A stretch of DNA of 64,000 nt from the NCBI GenBank assembly GCA_016714605.1, contig JADKDL010000049.1:1-64000 (forward strand), written 5' to 3'. Source of the stretch: Bacteroidales bacterium (GTDB taxonomy: Bacteria; Bacteroidota; Bacteroidia; Bacteroidales; UBA1715). The notes beneath the pieces are model-generated. The model saw nothing but the letters and a program-made list of their open reading frames with translations. It was not told where the DNA came from and made no database searches. Positions within the stretch are counted from its first letter, which is position 1; each line of letters starts with the position of its first letter. Positions 28,773-40,336 of this stretch are shown piece by piece. A program made the position numbers and the translations under genes.

Positions 28773-29984
28773 TTATTGAAGTTTTTGCACGATAGAATCT
28801 CTTAATATTGAGAATTTAGGAAGTAAAGTATCATGTACAGGATTTACTGGTGGAGATTCAACCTTAAGGGGATCTACAGGCGAATTATTCTTATATACTC
28901 TAAAATCTAAATGAGGACCTGTTGACAAACCAGAGCTTCCAACATATCCAACTACTTGGCCTTGTTGCACGCGGGTACCAACATTTAAACCTGAACCAAA
29001 CTTCAATAAGTGCAAATATGCAGATGTATATACAGAATTGTGTTTAATCTTAACCATATATCCAGCACCACCATTATATTCCTTTTTAGTTACAACACCA
29101 TCTCCAATACTTACAACAGGTGTTCCTATAGGTGCTGCATAATCAACGCCATGATGCGGTCTTACAATTCTCAAAACCGGATGTAAACGAGCATTTGAAA
29201 ATTTAGAACTAATCCTAGAAAACCTTAAAGGCGCTTTCAAGAAAGCTTTTCGTAAACTTTGACCATTTTCATCGTAAAAAGAAAGCACACTATCTTGCAT
29301 AAAGGGTATGGCATAAAAGGCTTTACCATAATGATTGAAAACTGCATACTTTATTTTTTTAATTCCTATACTAAGGCTATCAACAAATTCTTCATCATAA
29401 ACAACTTTATATGAGTCACCCTTTTGCAGACCAAAGAAATCAATAGTCCAAGCATAAATATCAGACAATTCTAAAGCAAGTAACGGATTTACATTAGCAG
29501 CAACCATACTATTCCATAAAGAAGATTCAACATTTCCAGAACCAACTTTTTCAACAACGACAACGTCTTTCACACCAACATAAACAGAAAGTGAATCAAC
29601 AAAATTAATTACAAAATAATCTTTAGTAGATATTTCATAAATAAAGTATTTCAGCGATTTAAGTGAGTCATTGGAGCGTATGCAAGTGTAATTGTTTCCT
29701 GCTTTAATTTTTCTAACATTAAAAACAGAATCAGATTTTTGTATTATATCATAGACCTGTTTATTATTTATACCATAAGGTAATAAAATATCACTCAGAT
29801 TCTTATTTGGTTCTACGACGCCTCTCTCAACAAGCAAGGAATCAATAACTATTTCATATAATTTATTAATGGTAGGAGCAACTACAACAGAATCAATTGT
29901 TTCTTGGTTAGACTTGGCTTCATTTTCTTTGCAAGATTGCAGAAAAACAAGAAATAATATTACAAATAGAAAGTACTTATACAT
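28773..29984 (-). CDS. M23 family metallopeptidase lipoprotein
   Basis: 403 residues. The N-terminus is a lipoprotein signal (FVILFLVFLQSC, Cys at about 17). The middle resembles the OapA/LysM-like N-terminal region seen in M23 proteins (GVVEPNKNLSDILLPYGI, GDSYKVVYDEEFVDSL). The C-terminal LytM/M23 domain has HHGVDYAAPIGTPV (zinc ligands His and Asp), AYLHLLKFGSGLNVG and the third-ligand segment GPHLDFRVYKN, where Bacteroidota proteins often have Asp in place of the second His. It is likely a murein DD-endopeptidase for wall growth or division. The frame is intact and the gene appears monocistronic. Confidence 0.92.
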   Translation of the reverse strand: MYKYFLFVILFLVFLQSCKENEAKSNQETIDSVVVAPTINKLYEIVIDSLLVERGVVEPNKNLSDILLPYGINNKQVYDIIQKSDSVFNVRKIKAGNNYTCIRSNDSLKSLKYFIYEISTKDYFVINFVDSLSVYVGVKDVVVVEKVGSGNVESSLWNSMVAANVNPLLALELSDIYAWTIDFFGLQKGDSYKVVYDEEFVDSLSIGIKKIKYAVFNHYGKAFYAIPFMQDSVLSFYDENGQSLRKAFLKAPLRFSRISSKFSNARLHPVLRIVRPHHGVDYAAPIGTPVVSIGDGVVTKKEYNGGAGYMVKIKHNSVYTSAYLHLLKFGSGLNVGTRVQQGQVVGYVGSSGLSTGPHLDFRVYKNNSPVDPLKVESPPVNPVHDTLLPKFSILRDSIVQKLQ

Positions 29985-30314
29985 TTGAAAAATTTAAAAA
30001 ACTGTAATCAAATTATTTAGAAATAAAATTACAATGTCAGTTTATTATTTTTTATTATCTAGATAAAACAGGAATATGTTTCAAGGCGCGAATATACAAT
30101 AGCTTTTCAAAATAAAAGAACGAAATTAGCATATTTTTCATCTTTAATTAATTAATCCCAAAAAAACATATAAATATAAAATTAATAACATTTTTACATT
30201 CAAATACATATAGAAAAAAACAACACATCAATCAGTATACATTGATTTAAATCACCATATCATTATAAATTATATTTAAAGAATTAAGTAATTTTGGAGA
30301 TAATAAAATTTAAA
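29985..30314. other. Divergent intergenic region
   Basis: 330 bases between the M23 peptidase and the PAS kinase, AT-rich. GGAGA at about 30297 may be a ribosome-binding site for the downstream TTG start. No other feature recognised. Confidence 0.5.
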
Positions 30315-32233
30315 TTGGAAAAAGTTAAATACATACTTGAACTTTTCAAAAAGACAATTTCGGACTTTCAGATAATATTAGAAGCCGGATTTTAAGGCTA
30401 ACGTGGAATACATTAATAATAATACTAACATTATTAATTATTGCATTATCATTTGAATTTAAAGAAAACAAAAAAACATTAATATATCAATTAATTGTAT
30501 TAGATGTTATTTTAGTTGTTCTTATTTTCTTCGCAAAGAAATTTTCATTCTATTCTAAATCTATATTTATTCTTTCCGATTTTATTCTTATTGGATTTGT
30601 ATTTCTATTTTCTCAAAGTAATTGGGAATATGGTTATATTATAATAGCCTTAGGAACACTATTTTACTCTATAATATATGACTATAGATATGGATACAGA
30701 ATTTTAAGTGTAAACTTTTCTTTTAGTATTATAATTTTGCTATTGCATCATTATAAAATTTTGTATTATAATGAAAATGAGATTGATAATGGGAATCTCT
30801 ATATTAATATTATAAAGTTAGTTTCTGTTTATGCGCTTTCAGGAGTACTCATTTATGGTATGATGAAACTAACACAAGTATTTAAAATAAATTTGAAGGA
30901 AATAAAGTCTAAAACTCAAGAGTTAAGTCATGCAAACACTTCACTTTTACATGAAATATTAAGAAGTGAAAAAGCTCACTCTCTGCTTGAAGAAGAAAAA
31001 ATCAAATATCAAACACTCTTTGATCAATCTCTTGATGCTATTTTGATTTTAAAAAATAATTGTATTGTTTCTTGCAACAAAAAAGCAAGTACCCTTTTTG
31101 ACTGCGAAAACAATGACTTAATAGGCATTAATCTCTTTAACTTCTCACAAAATTTACAAGAATTTAATCTAGATTCAAAAAAACTTAGTGAGACATACAT
31201 AAATCAAGCACTGAAGGGAAATCCTAAAATTTTTGAGTGGCAATTTAAAAGTAGAACAAATAAAAATTTCTATGCAGAAGTTAGCCTTTTTAAAATTACT
31301 ATAAAAGATGTTGACCATTTACAATGTCTGATAATTGATATTTCAGATAGAAAAGAAAAAGAAAAGGTGTTGGAAAAATACAGAGAACACCTTGAATTTC
31401 AAGTTAATGAAAGAACAGAAGCACTAATACAAACAAATGAAGAGCTACTGCAAACAAACGAAAAATTAAATAGCATAAATAATTTACTTATTGAAGAGGT
31501 AAAAAACAGAAAAGATGCACAACTTAAATTAGAAGAGTTAAATGCAATGAAAGACAAACTCTTTTCTGTAATTGGCCATGACTTAAGGAATCCGTTTAAT
31601 AATATTATAAATATGTCTGAATTATTATTAAACAGAACTCATTTAATTAATTCAGATAAAGCAGTGCCATATCTGCAACATATAAACATAGGTGCTCAAA
31701 CTGGCTATAATTTGCTAGAAAATTTACTTCAATGGGCAAGAAGTCAAACAGGTAACATAAAAATAAATGCAGAAAAAATTCAGGTATCTGAAATAATAAG
31801 AAATACACTTTCATTTTTCCTAGTAAGTGCCAATAATAAAAATATTAATATTGAAATATTAATAGACAACTCGCTTTATATTTATGCCGACTTAAGAATG
31901 ACTGAAACAATATTCAGGAATTTGATTTCAAACGCTATAAAATTCACCCCCGAAGGTGGAAAAATAAAGATTTCTGCAGAAGTAGAAAAAGATACTATCA
32001 AAATAAATATTCAAGACTCAGGAATTGGAATTTCTCAAGAAAAAATAAAACTATTATTCAACCCAGATTCAACTATTTCTACCAAAGGCACAAACGGCGA
32101 AAATGGAACAGGCTTAGGTTTATTACTATGTAAAGAGTTTATTGATAAAAATAATGGCAAAATAATAGCTTATAGTGACTCTAATGGCGCAACTTTTTCT
32201 ATAATTCTACCTCAACCATATTCAGTAATTTAA
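30315..32233 (+). CDS. Membrane-bound PAS sensor histidine kinase (frameshift near N-terminus)
   Basis: Although an open frame can be taken to begin at 30737, the same frame is open from about 30355 and encodes several membrane helices (TLIIILTLLIIALSF, LIVLDVILVVLIFF, FILSDFILIGFVFLF, IIIALGTLFYSIIY). One base added to the A5 run at 30348-30352 links this to LEKVKYILELFKKDNFGLSD and a TTG start at 30315. I therefore place the gene there. After the six-helix domain come a PAS domain (FDQSLDAILILKNNCIVSCN), a coiled coil, HisKA with phospho-acceptor in IGHDLRNPFNNIIN and HATPase_c with RNLISNAIKFTPEGG, DSGIGIS and GTGLGLLLCKEF. About 640 residues. No receiver domain and no cognate regulator nearby. 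Confidence 0.85.
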
Positions 32234-32411
32234 AAATATTTAAATTACTTATTGTTATTTTAGTATATATTAATATATTTGTAATTGTTTTGAAGTTTCA
32301 TTAATAAATTATAAAACAATAATACTATATTTATAACATTAAACCAGTTACTTAGATAAATTCAAAATAGAAGGTTTATGTTAATTACAAAATAAAATTA
32401 TACTTAAAAAA

Positions 32412-34646
32412 ATGACATTTGAAGATAATATTGAAGCGCAAAATGTAATACGATTTATAAACAGTACTAATAAATCGGTTTTTCTTACAGGTAAAGCAGG
32501 TACGGGCAAAACCACTTTATTGAAGCAAATATTAACATCTACACATAAATCGACACTTATTGCAGCTCCAACAGGCATAGCAGCACTAAATGCAGGTGGT
32601 GTTACATTACATTCTCTTTTTCAGCTTCCTTTCGGATCGTTTATACCTGACGACAAAATAATAGACAACGAATACACCCAATTTATAAACAGGAAGCAAC
32701 TTCTTTCTAAAGTTCATATTAACGGAAATAAAAGAAACCTTCTCATAAATACAGAACTTCTAGTAATTGATGAAGTGAGTATGCTTAGAGCAGATATTCT
32801 AGATGCAATAGATCAAGTTTTGCGCTTTATACGAAGACGAAAAAACCTTCCCTTTGGTGGTCTCCAAATATTGTTTATAGGCGACTTATTACAACTTCCT
32901 CCGGTTGTAAAAGAATATGAAATGTCATATTTAGGAGCATATTATAAAAGCTTGTTCTTTTTTGAAGCAAAAGCCTTTGAAGCAATTAGTCCAATAACCA
33001 TTGAACTGACAAAAATTTATAGACAAACTGACAAAAAATTTATAGCTATTTTAAATGAGTTGAGAAATGGATTTCTTTTGGAAGCGAGTAGAAACATTCT
33101 AAACGAACATTACATTGCAGACTTTAAATCAAATCCAAATGACACATTTATTTATTTAACAACTCATAATAGAAAAGCCGACGAAATAAATAAGAAAGAA
33201 TTAACACAATTAGCTGGTAAAATTCATACATATCAAGCAAATATTAGTCAAGATTTCCCAAATACAATATTTCCGGTAGAACAAATATTAGAACTGAAAA
33301 TAGGTGCCCAAATAATGTTTATAAAGAATGATTATTCAGGATACCAAAACTATTATAACGGAAAAATAGGGAAAATAGAAGCACTTACAGAAGAAAGCAT
33401 AAAAGTAAAATTTGATGATGGTAGTGATTCTGTTTTTGTTGAAAAATATACATGGGAAAACAAGAAATTCTTTTTAGATCAGGAAACAAATGAAATAATA
33501 GAACAAACTATTGGCACATTTACACAATATCCTATAAAACTAGCTTGGGCAATTACCGTACATAAAAGCCAAGGTCTTACATTCAAAAAAGCAATAATTG
33601 ATGTTTCTAACGCGTTTGCTCCAGGTCAAATTTATGTTGCTTTATCAAGATTAGAGTCTATTGAAGGTTTGGTATTAACAAAAAAAATTGAAAATTCAGC
33701 CATCGCAAGAACAGAGAATTAAGGAATTTTCACAAACATCTATTGAAAAAGAAGCTTTAGAATTAGAATTTACAAATCAGTCAAGAGCCTTTATTAATGA
33801 AACAATAACAGAATCATATAATTTCAACAACTTACTTTGGATATTCAAAATCATCTTGACACCTATACAAAAGATGAAAACAAATCTGAAAAACAAAAAT
33901 ATTTAGAAACAATAAATTCAGCCAATGAAAGTATTAAGAACATTTTCAATGTATCTGAATCATTCCAAAAAGAATTACGAAATTTAATAATTCACGATTC
34001 TATTGAAAACAATCAACTTAGTACTAGACTAAAAGCTGCACAAAATTACTTCAAGCCTCTATTAAATGAAATATCAAAAAAAATACAACATTTAATTACA
34101 GAACTGGAGTTGAAAAAAGGTGTAAAACAATATATTGTAGAACTTAAAGATTTAAATTTTCAGATTTACAATAAGATTATAAAACTGGAAAAAGCTTCTG
34201 TTATACTTGAAGCTGTTAAAGAAAACAATAATTTGACTAAAGATACTTTTAAAAATTGCAACTTTATATTAGAACGAACTCATAGAATCGAACCATTTAA
34301 GAGGGAGAATATTTTTAAATCTAAGAGTAACATTGAAAAAGTAAAAGAAAATAAAATAAAAACTCATGAAATTAGTTATGAATTATACAAAACCGGATGT
34401 AGTATTGCTGAAATAGCTAAAGAAAGAAACTTGTCTGTAACCACAATTGAAACCCACTTACTCAAATTCGTTTCTGATGGAAAAATAAATATATCTGATT
34501 TTGTATCAGATGAAAAATCTGAAGAAATAATAAAAGTAGCTAAACTACTAAACACAAATACCTTAAAATCAATTAAAGAAGAATTGGGAGAAAATTATAG
34601 TTATACCGAAATAAAATTTGCATTGAGTCATCTACAAACAACATAA
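32412..34646 (+). CDS. PIF1/RecD-like helicase with C-terminal HTH_40-type domain (two frameshifts)
   Basis: A superfamily 1B helicase. Walker A is in FLTGKAGTGKTTLLKQI (about residue 24), LIAAPTGIAALNAGG follows, Walker B is in LLVIDEVSMLRADILDAID, then FIGDLLQLPPV, and the UvrD_C_2 motif KLAWAITVHKSQGLTFKKA is near residue 385. The frame breaks near 33700 and again in a T run at 33836-33838. Correcting both gives about 745 residues. The C-terminal third has a coiled coil (residues about 500-600) and a winged-helix segment SYELYKTGCSIAEIAKERNL...TIETHLLKFVSDGKI that fits the HTH_40 family found at the end of Bacteroidota helicases. It probably unwinds 5'-3' on structured or R-loop DNA. Confidence 0.88.
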
Positions 34647-34775
34647 AGATTTTCACGAAATTCCGATATCAAGGCTAAACATATATTTGAAAACCAGAGT
34701 AACCCATTGTAATTTTAGACTTAAAAATTATATTAGGCAGAATAGGTGAAATACTCTAAATATCCTTTATATATA

Positions 34776-37700
34776 CTAACCAATAGGTAATGTAAATGCA
34801 ACTTTAGTACCCCCCATTTCAACCGATTCAATTGAAATTGTTCCTTTATTTTTCTCTACAAATTCTTTACAAATTAACATGCCTAAACCTGTACCTGCTT
34901 CCTTTTGAGTTCCATTCTGCAATTTCTGAGCAGAAAATGTAAAAATAGATTGTATTTTTTCTTTTGGAATTCCTATACCGGAATCAATTATTTCACAATT
35001 TACAAACGCCTCATTCAAGAAAACATTGACTTTAATAGAACCATTTTCAGGTGTAAATTTAAGTGCATTACCTAAAATATTCCTCAATACAGCTTTTGTC
35101 ATATTTATATCAGCAACAACAAAAATATTATCATACTGCGGATTTATTTCTACTACTATAGCTTTATCTTCAATCAAAATCTGATATTGTTCTACAATAA
35201 GATATATAATTTGCACTAAATCAAACTGTTCTTGATTTAACACTATTGAATCTGATTGTGTTCGTGCCCAATTCAATAAATTATCGAGAATTGCATAAAT
35301 ACTTGTTGAGGCTGAAAATATTTTTTTAATAAACAATTTTCTTTTATCCTCAGAATAATTATCGTATGATTTGTTTAAAATTTCCGAAAAATTCATAACA
35401 ACCCCAAATGGGTTCTTTATATCATGCGCAATAATTGAAAATAATTTATTTTTTGTTTGATTTGCAACTTCTAATTCAGCATTTGTTTTATTTAGCATTT
35501 CAGACTGTGCTATTAGTTCGGTTGATGTTGCAAGAAGTTCTTCTTTTTGTTCATTGAGCACTTTATTTTTCACTTGCAAAACAGCTGCTTGATCAGAAAT
35601 TTTTTGAGTCCTTTCGTTTACTAATTGTTCTAAGAGTTTATTTTGCTTTTTTATATTCCTAATTCTAAAAAAAACAAATAATAAAATTACAATTATTACC
35701 AAACAGACAAACACACTTCTAAACCACCAAGTACTCCACCATGGCGGTAATACCTTTATCAGCAATTCTCGACCTTCATTATTCCATACTCCATCGTTAT
35801 TTGAAGCTATTACTTTAAAAACATATTCGCCTGGAGGTAAATTCATGTATGTTGCTTCAGGAACTGTTTTACATGATTGCCATTCACTGTCAAAGCCTTC
35901 TAATTTAAATTTGTATTGGTTTTTTTCAGGAATTATATAATTTAAAGCTGCGAAGCTTATTGTAAAAATATTTTGCATGTAATTAAGCTCAATTTCTTTA
36001 CATAAGTCTATATTCAACTCTAAAGGACTATCTGTTTGTTTAGGATAGACAGATTTATTAAATAATTTGAAATCGGTAAAAACAATATTAGGCTCAACGC
36101 TATTAATTACAACCAACGTAGGGTCAAAAAAGGTAAATCCATTATTACTTCCAAAATAAAAATACCAGCTTCATCAGAGCATGAAGCATTTCTCATGAAT
36201 TGATTATCTGAAATTCCATCTCGTTTTTCAAAAACATTTTGTTTATCAGTATCAATTTCGCATCTCAATAGCCCTCCTGAACCAACAATCCAAGCTATTC
36301 TATCTTTGTATAATACAGAAGCCGGTTCAAAATCGGCATTAGGAAGTGTCAAGAATTTACCTTCACGCTTAACCATATCAATTATGCATGCTTGTTTTAC
36401 TCCAACTACAATGATTTCGTATTTTTCAGTAATTACCAAATCATAAGGATAGGTAATTTTGAATTTTTCAATCCCTCTGAAAACAGAATCAGTAATAATT
36501 CTATTATTTTTTATAGAAAAAACTTCTATTCCGTTAGATCCACAAATCCACAAATTATTCAAGCTGTCAACCACAATATTTCTACACCAATTAGACAAAA
36601 TCCTGTGTTTTTTTTCGCTATTTTCAGAAATAATAATATCAGAATTTTTATTTTCCAAATCGAGCCTTGCGACACCTCCCCATGTGTTGCAATCCATATA
36701 TCGCCATTTAAATCTTGCGTTATTTCTCTAATATCGTTAGCAGGAATAATTTTATTTTGATTTTCATTTTTTAAATTTAAAACAGTTCCTTTTTTATCAA
36801 TTCTAGACACCCCTCCTTTATATGTTCCAACCCAAATATTTTCATCTTTATCTTGAAACAATGAAACAACAGATTCAAAACCGAATTCAAAATTAGCAAG
36901 CAATTCATTTTTATAAACCCTAACTATTTTATTATTTACAATTTTCAACAACCCAGCCTCATCATTAGCCAACCAAATAGTTTTGTCCTTTCCTACTAAA
37001 ACATCATTAACATTTGGTAACAATAAAACTTGAGATGTGTCTGAATATCTTCTTGCTTGTAAATTGCTATTTGCCGGCGACAATATAGATATTCCTCCCA
37101 TATAATGTCCTAACCAAATATTAGCTTGCTTATCTATCAAACATTCATATATCTTATTATTTGAAATTTTGGAATTTTCAATATTAAATATTTTAAACTT
37201 AGAATTATTTATAGTAAATAAAGCAAATCCTCCCCCATCAGTTCCTACTAAAAGGGTATTATCGGCGGTCTTTTGTAAATTTAATATTGTATTACTTGGC
37301 AATTTTGAGTTGGAAATATTATAAAACGTTTTTGAATCTGTATTTATCTCATATTTAACAAGTCCTAAATCAGACGTGGCTAACCACAATACACTATCCG
37401 ACTCAACTTCTAAGGTATTAACTTTATCATATTCTATTATTTTGTTTTGGAAAATGATACTTTCTGAAGTAGAACTAACACACACAATACCATATGCTTC
37501 TGAGCCAAGCCAAATGTTATCTTTACCATCCATTTTCAAGAAAAGTACCTTTTCAGGTGATATTTTTGAAGTATTAATTTTAGGAATAGCAATTTTTTTA
37601 ATGATTTTTGTTTGTCGATTATAGTTATACAATCCGTATAACGTAGCCAACCAAATACTACCACTCTTATCTTCAACTATACTCTTGATATATATATTAT

Positions 37701-38052
37701 TAATGGAATCTTTTAATTCAACTTTTTTAAAGAAATTACTACCAGTTTTCCTATCAAAAGTATACAAACCCTCATAAGAACCAGCCCAGATTGAAGAATC
37801 TAACTTACTTTCTATAAGACAATTTATTGTTTTGATTGTTCCACTTTCAAACTGATAGGTTTTAAAAGAGTTTGCATCATAACTATCAATTCCCTTTCTT
37901 GTTCCAATCCACATTTTACCATCATAAGACTGAATAATTGAATGTACCCTACTTGAATTTAAACCATCATCAACACCTAGTATTTCTACTCTGTAATTTT
38001 GACAGTAAACATTACAAGTAATCATTAAAGATACTAAAATCAATAACTTCAT
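34776..38052 (-). CDS. Two-component propeller sensor histidine kinase (two frameshifts)
   Basis: Starts at 38052 with a signal peptide. It then has two seven-bladed reg_prop beta-propellers (repeats such as DGKMWIGTRKGIDSYD, DNIWLGSEAYGIV, ENIWVGTYKGGVSRID) to about residue 640, a Y_Y_Y domain (NQYKFKLEGFDSEWQSC), one membrane helix (SVFVCLVIIVILLFVFF), a coiled coil, HisKA (IIAHDIKNPFGVVMNFSE) and HATPase_c (LRNILGNALKFTPENG, DSGIGIPKE, GTGLGMLICKEF). Frame breaks in a G run at 36678-36681 and a T run at 36158-36162. One base added to each gives about 1090 residues. Unlike Bacteroides HTCS proteins it lacks the receiver and AraC HTH, so phosphotransfer must go to another protein. In HTCS proteins this ectodomain senses oligosaccharides. 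Confidence 0.9.
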
Positions 38053-38276
38053 TCCCGAAATATAATTTGTTGTTTGCTCTTGAAATAAATATACTATTAT
38101 TTATAGAAAATACAATACTTTAGACAAATATAATACATGAAAATATTAAAATAAATAACACGACATTTTCATATACAATAACATTATATGAATTGAAAAT
38201 AAAAAGAAAGAAAACTTATTTTTAAAATATTCAGAAGGAAAAAAAGAAGACTACAAAATAGGAGATTACAAAAAAG

Positions 38277-38349
38277 TGGAGCCAGTGGGAATCGAACCCA
38301 CGACCTTTGAATGCCATTCAAACGCTCTAGCCAACTGAGCTTATGACCC
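38277..38349 (-). tRNA. tRNA-Ala (anticodon GGC), with apparent indels
   Basis: The minus strand gives a cloverleaf with D arm GCTCAGTTGGCTAGAGC, anticodon loop ATGGCAT (as in E. coli tRNA-Ala GGC), T arm GTGGGTTCGATTCCCAC and 3' end TGGCTCCA. The acceptor 5' strand reads GGGTCATA where pairing with TGGCTCC demands GGGGTCATA, with one extra A after it. The variable loop also appears one base short. The G3:U70 Ala identity pair appears after correction. CCA is not encoded. Confidence 0.85.
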
Positions 38350-38485
38350 TTACAACTTTACAAAGTTACAAAAATAAAAAAACATGCATACTTGATTTTT
38401 TTTTTGTAAATTCATACTAAACTAGGTTAATAAAGAGTTAACTTATAAATGTTTTTAATTTAATATCAGCAAATTTAGAATAATC

Positions 38486-38493
38486 TATATTTG
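38486..38493 (+). promoter_or_regulatory. -7 promoter box of the TerB-like gene
   Basis: TATATTTG exactly matches TAnnTTTG, 18 bp upstream of the ATG at 38512. It decides in favour of this ATG over an upstream TTG at 38491. Confidence 0.6.
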
Positions 38494-38511
38494 CTGAAAA
38501 TACTAAACAAT

Positions 38512-38898
38512 ATGGAACAAAATAAAATAATAAAAAATCAACATATATTCTCTTCATTACTTACTATTGCAAAATCAGACGGTGTAGTCCACGAAAAAGA
38601 GAAAAATGTATTATACAAACTTGGTGCAAGTTATGGATTTTCGATAACTGAAATAGAAAAATTAATTAATTCTGATACAGTAACAATTCCAGAAAAATTA
38701 ACATTTTCCGGATTTGAAAAATCAAGATACATTATGGATTTTATAAGAATTGCCATAACAGATGGTGAAATTAATATAAATGAAGAAAAAACTATAAAAA
38801 AACAAATTAATAATCTTGGAGTATCAGAATCAGAAACGGATGAACTAATCTCAATGGCTCAAGAAGAACTTCAAAGAATACATCAAATCGTTTTATAA
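38512..38898 (+). CDS. TerB-like (tellurite resistance/DjlA N-domain) protein
   Basis: 128 residues, all-helical TerB fold: LLTIAKSDGVVHEKEKNVLYKLG and FIRIAITDGEININEEKTI are the two internally related halves with the acidic DG.(V/I) metal-binding-like turns. TerB proteins are usually stress or surface sensors and bind metal. No ter cluster is nearby. The gene is intact and its last 16 bases overlap the stop region of the convergent dus gene. Confidence 0.82.
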   Translation: MEQNKIIKNQHIFSSLLTIAKSDGVVHEKEKNVLYKLGASYGFSITEIEKLINSDTVTIPEKLTFSGFEKSRYIMDFIRIAITDGEININEEKTIKKQINNLGVSESETDELISMAQEELQRIHQIVL

Positions 38899-39818
38899 TG
38901 TGAGTCAATAATTTCAAACGCTTTACTTATTTTATTGCTTTTCTTGATAGCCTTAAATATTTTTTTGCCATTTTCAAAAGAATCTGCATGATAAAACCAC
39001 ATTTCAGTAAGTCTTTTTAAAAAAGATCTTTCATCGGAATATTTGTTTCTGCTTAATTCGAAAAAACATTCATGAAACTTGTGTTCTGCAATAGTATTTC
39101 TGTCTGAATAATTGTTTTTAATTTTGTCGAATAAACTTAAATCTTTTTAACACACCTCTGCCTATCATAACCCCTTTAATATCTGAACACTGTGCTTTTA
39201 TATTAGTGTATTGTATAAAATTATCAATATCACCATTATAAATTACAGGAGCATTAAGTTTTGTATAGTATTCCTTAAATTTAGTTATATTTACCTCTCC
39301 ACCATACATTTGCTTGGCAATACGAGGATGAATTATTATCTCTAAAATTGGAAAATTATTAAAAATTGGAATTAGTTTTTCAAATTCATCAAAATCTAAA
39401 TTTCCTAAACGGGTTTTTAACGAAATAGAACATTTTGAAACAGAAAAAATATTTGTTAGAAGGTTATTTAATTCATCAGGTTTATCTAACAGCCCTGCTC
39501 CTAGCCCCCTCCCTGTTACGAGAGAAAAAGGACATCCTAAATTAATATTTATTTCTTCATAACCATATGATAAACAGAGGTCTTGAAAATACAAGAAATC
39601 TTCAACCTTATTGCCCATAAACTGAGGAATAGGTTTTTGATTTAAATTTTTTCTGGAAGAATGTCCTTTAGCTGTGAAGGTCTATACAACTTACCTTCTT
39701 GAACTTTCACAAAAGGAGAAAAACACTTGTCAAAACGACCAATTGAAGTTGTAAATGCTTCTCTAAAAACATAATCAGTAAGCCCTTGTAAAGGAGCAAG
39801 ATATAATTTGAAATCCAT
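38883..39818 (-). CDS. tRNA-dihydrouridine synthase (two frameshifts)
   Basis: A flavoenzyme that reduces uridines in tRNA D loops. From ATG 39818 it opens YLAPLQGLTDYVFREAF, the Dus FMN-binding start. The catalytic Cys is in ININLGCPFSLVTGRG, and KTRLG, YNGDI and VMIGRGVL follow. The frame slips in a T6 run at 39647-39652 (one base missing) and a T5 run at 39144-39148 (one extra). With corrections it reads on through a helical C-terminal domain (FHECFFELSRNKYS, ALEI-like) to TGA at 38883, about 310 residues. The TGRG in place of the usual Lys-rich turn suits short Bacteroidota Dus proteins. Which uridine is modified is unknown. Confidence 0.88.
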
Positions 39819-39951
39819 ATTGAAATATAAAAAGTGCTAAAAAACCAGCAAACTTATAAAATATAAAGCAATGAGTTACAATTAACCTTTAATATTTTAT
39901 TATCTTTAATAATGAAAAGAAGTAGTATTAAAAAAATAAAAAAAATTAAAA

Positions 39952-40296
39952 ATGAAAAAAATAGTTTTTTCTCTAATCATGTTGTCTTTCACACTTTTTT
40001 TGAATGCTCAAAATTATGATTTGCAACAAGTTCTTAGAATGTTGAACACAAAAACAAATCTTAACGACGCTCAAAAAGTTCAAGTACTTTCCCTATCTGG
40101 AAAATACTATCCGCAAATACTGGAATTACAAAATGAAAAGTCTTCAAATGAAGCAAAATATATAAAAGCAATTGTAATAAAAAAACAGTTAGATGGCGAT
40201 TTAAAAGACATTTTAGATAAAAATCAGTATTCTGATTATCAAAAGCTTTGTGATGAATATGAAAAGAATTACTTAAAATCAGCAAAGAAAGATTAA
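39952..40296 (+). CDS. Small secreted protein
   Basis: 114 residues with a clear signal peptide (IVFSLIMLSFTLFLNAQ, cleavage near residue 20) and a charged helical remainder (LNTKTNLNDAQKVQVLSLSGKYYPQIL). The pattern resembles small periplasmic helical proteins of Bacteroidota with DUF-like two-helix repeats, but I cannot name a family. It lies just upstream of the tmRNA gene, from which it is independent. Confidence 0.75.
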   Translation: MKKIVFSLIMLSFTLFLNAQNYDLQQVLRMLNTKTNLNDAQKVQVLSLSGKYYPQILELQNEKSSNEAKYIKAIVIKKQLDGDLKDILDKNQYSDYQKLCDEYEKNYLKSAKKD

Positions 40297-40315
40297 AAAA
40301 CGCTTTAAAATGATG

Positions 40316-40323
40316 TATCTTTG
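40316..40323 (+). promoter_or_regulatory. -7 promoter box of ssrA
   Basis: TATCTTTG matches TAnnTTTG, 13 bp before the mature tmRNA 5' end. A short leader removed by RNase P would explain the spacing. Confidence 0.6.
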
Positions 40324-40336
40324 CAAAACATTATAT

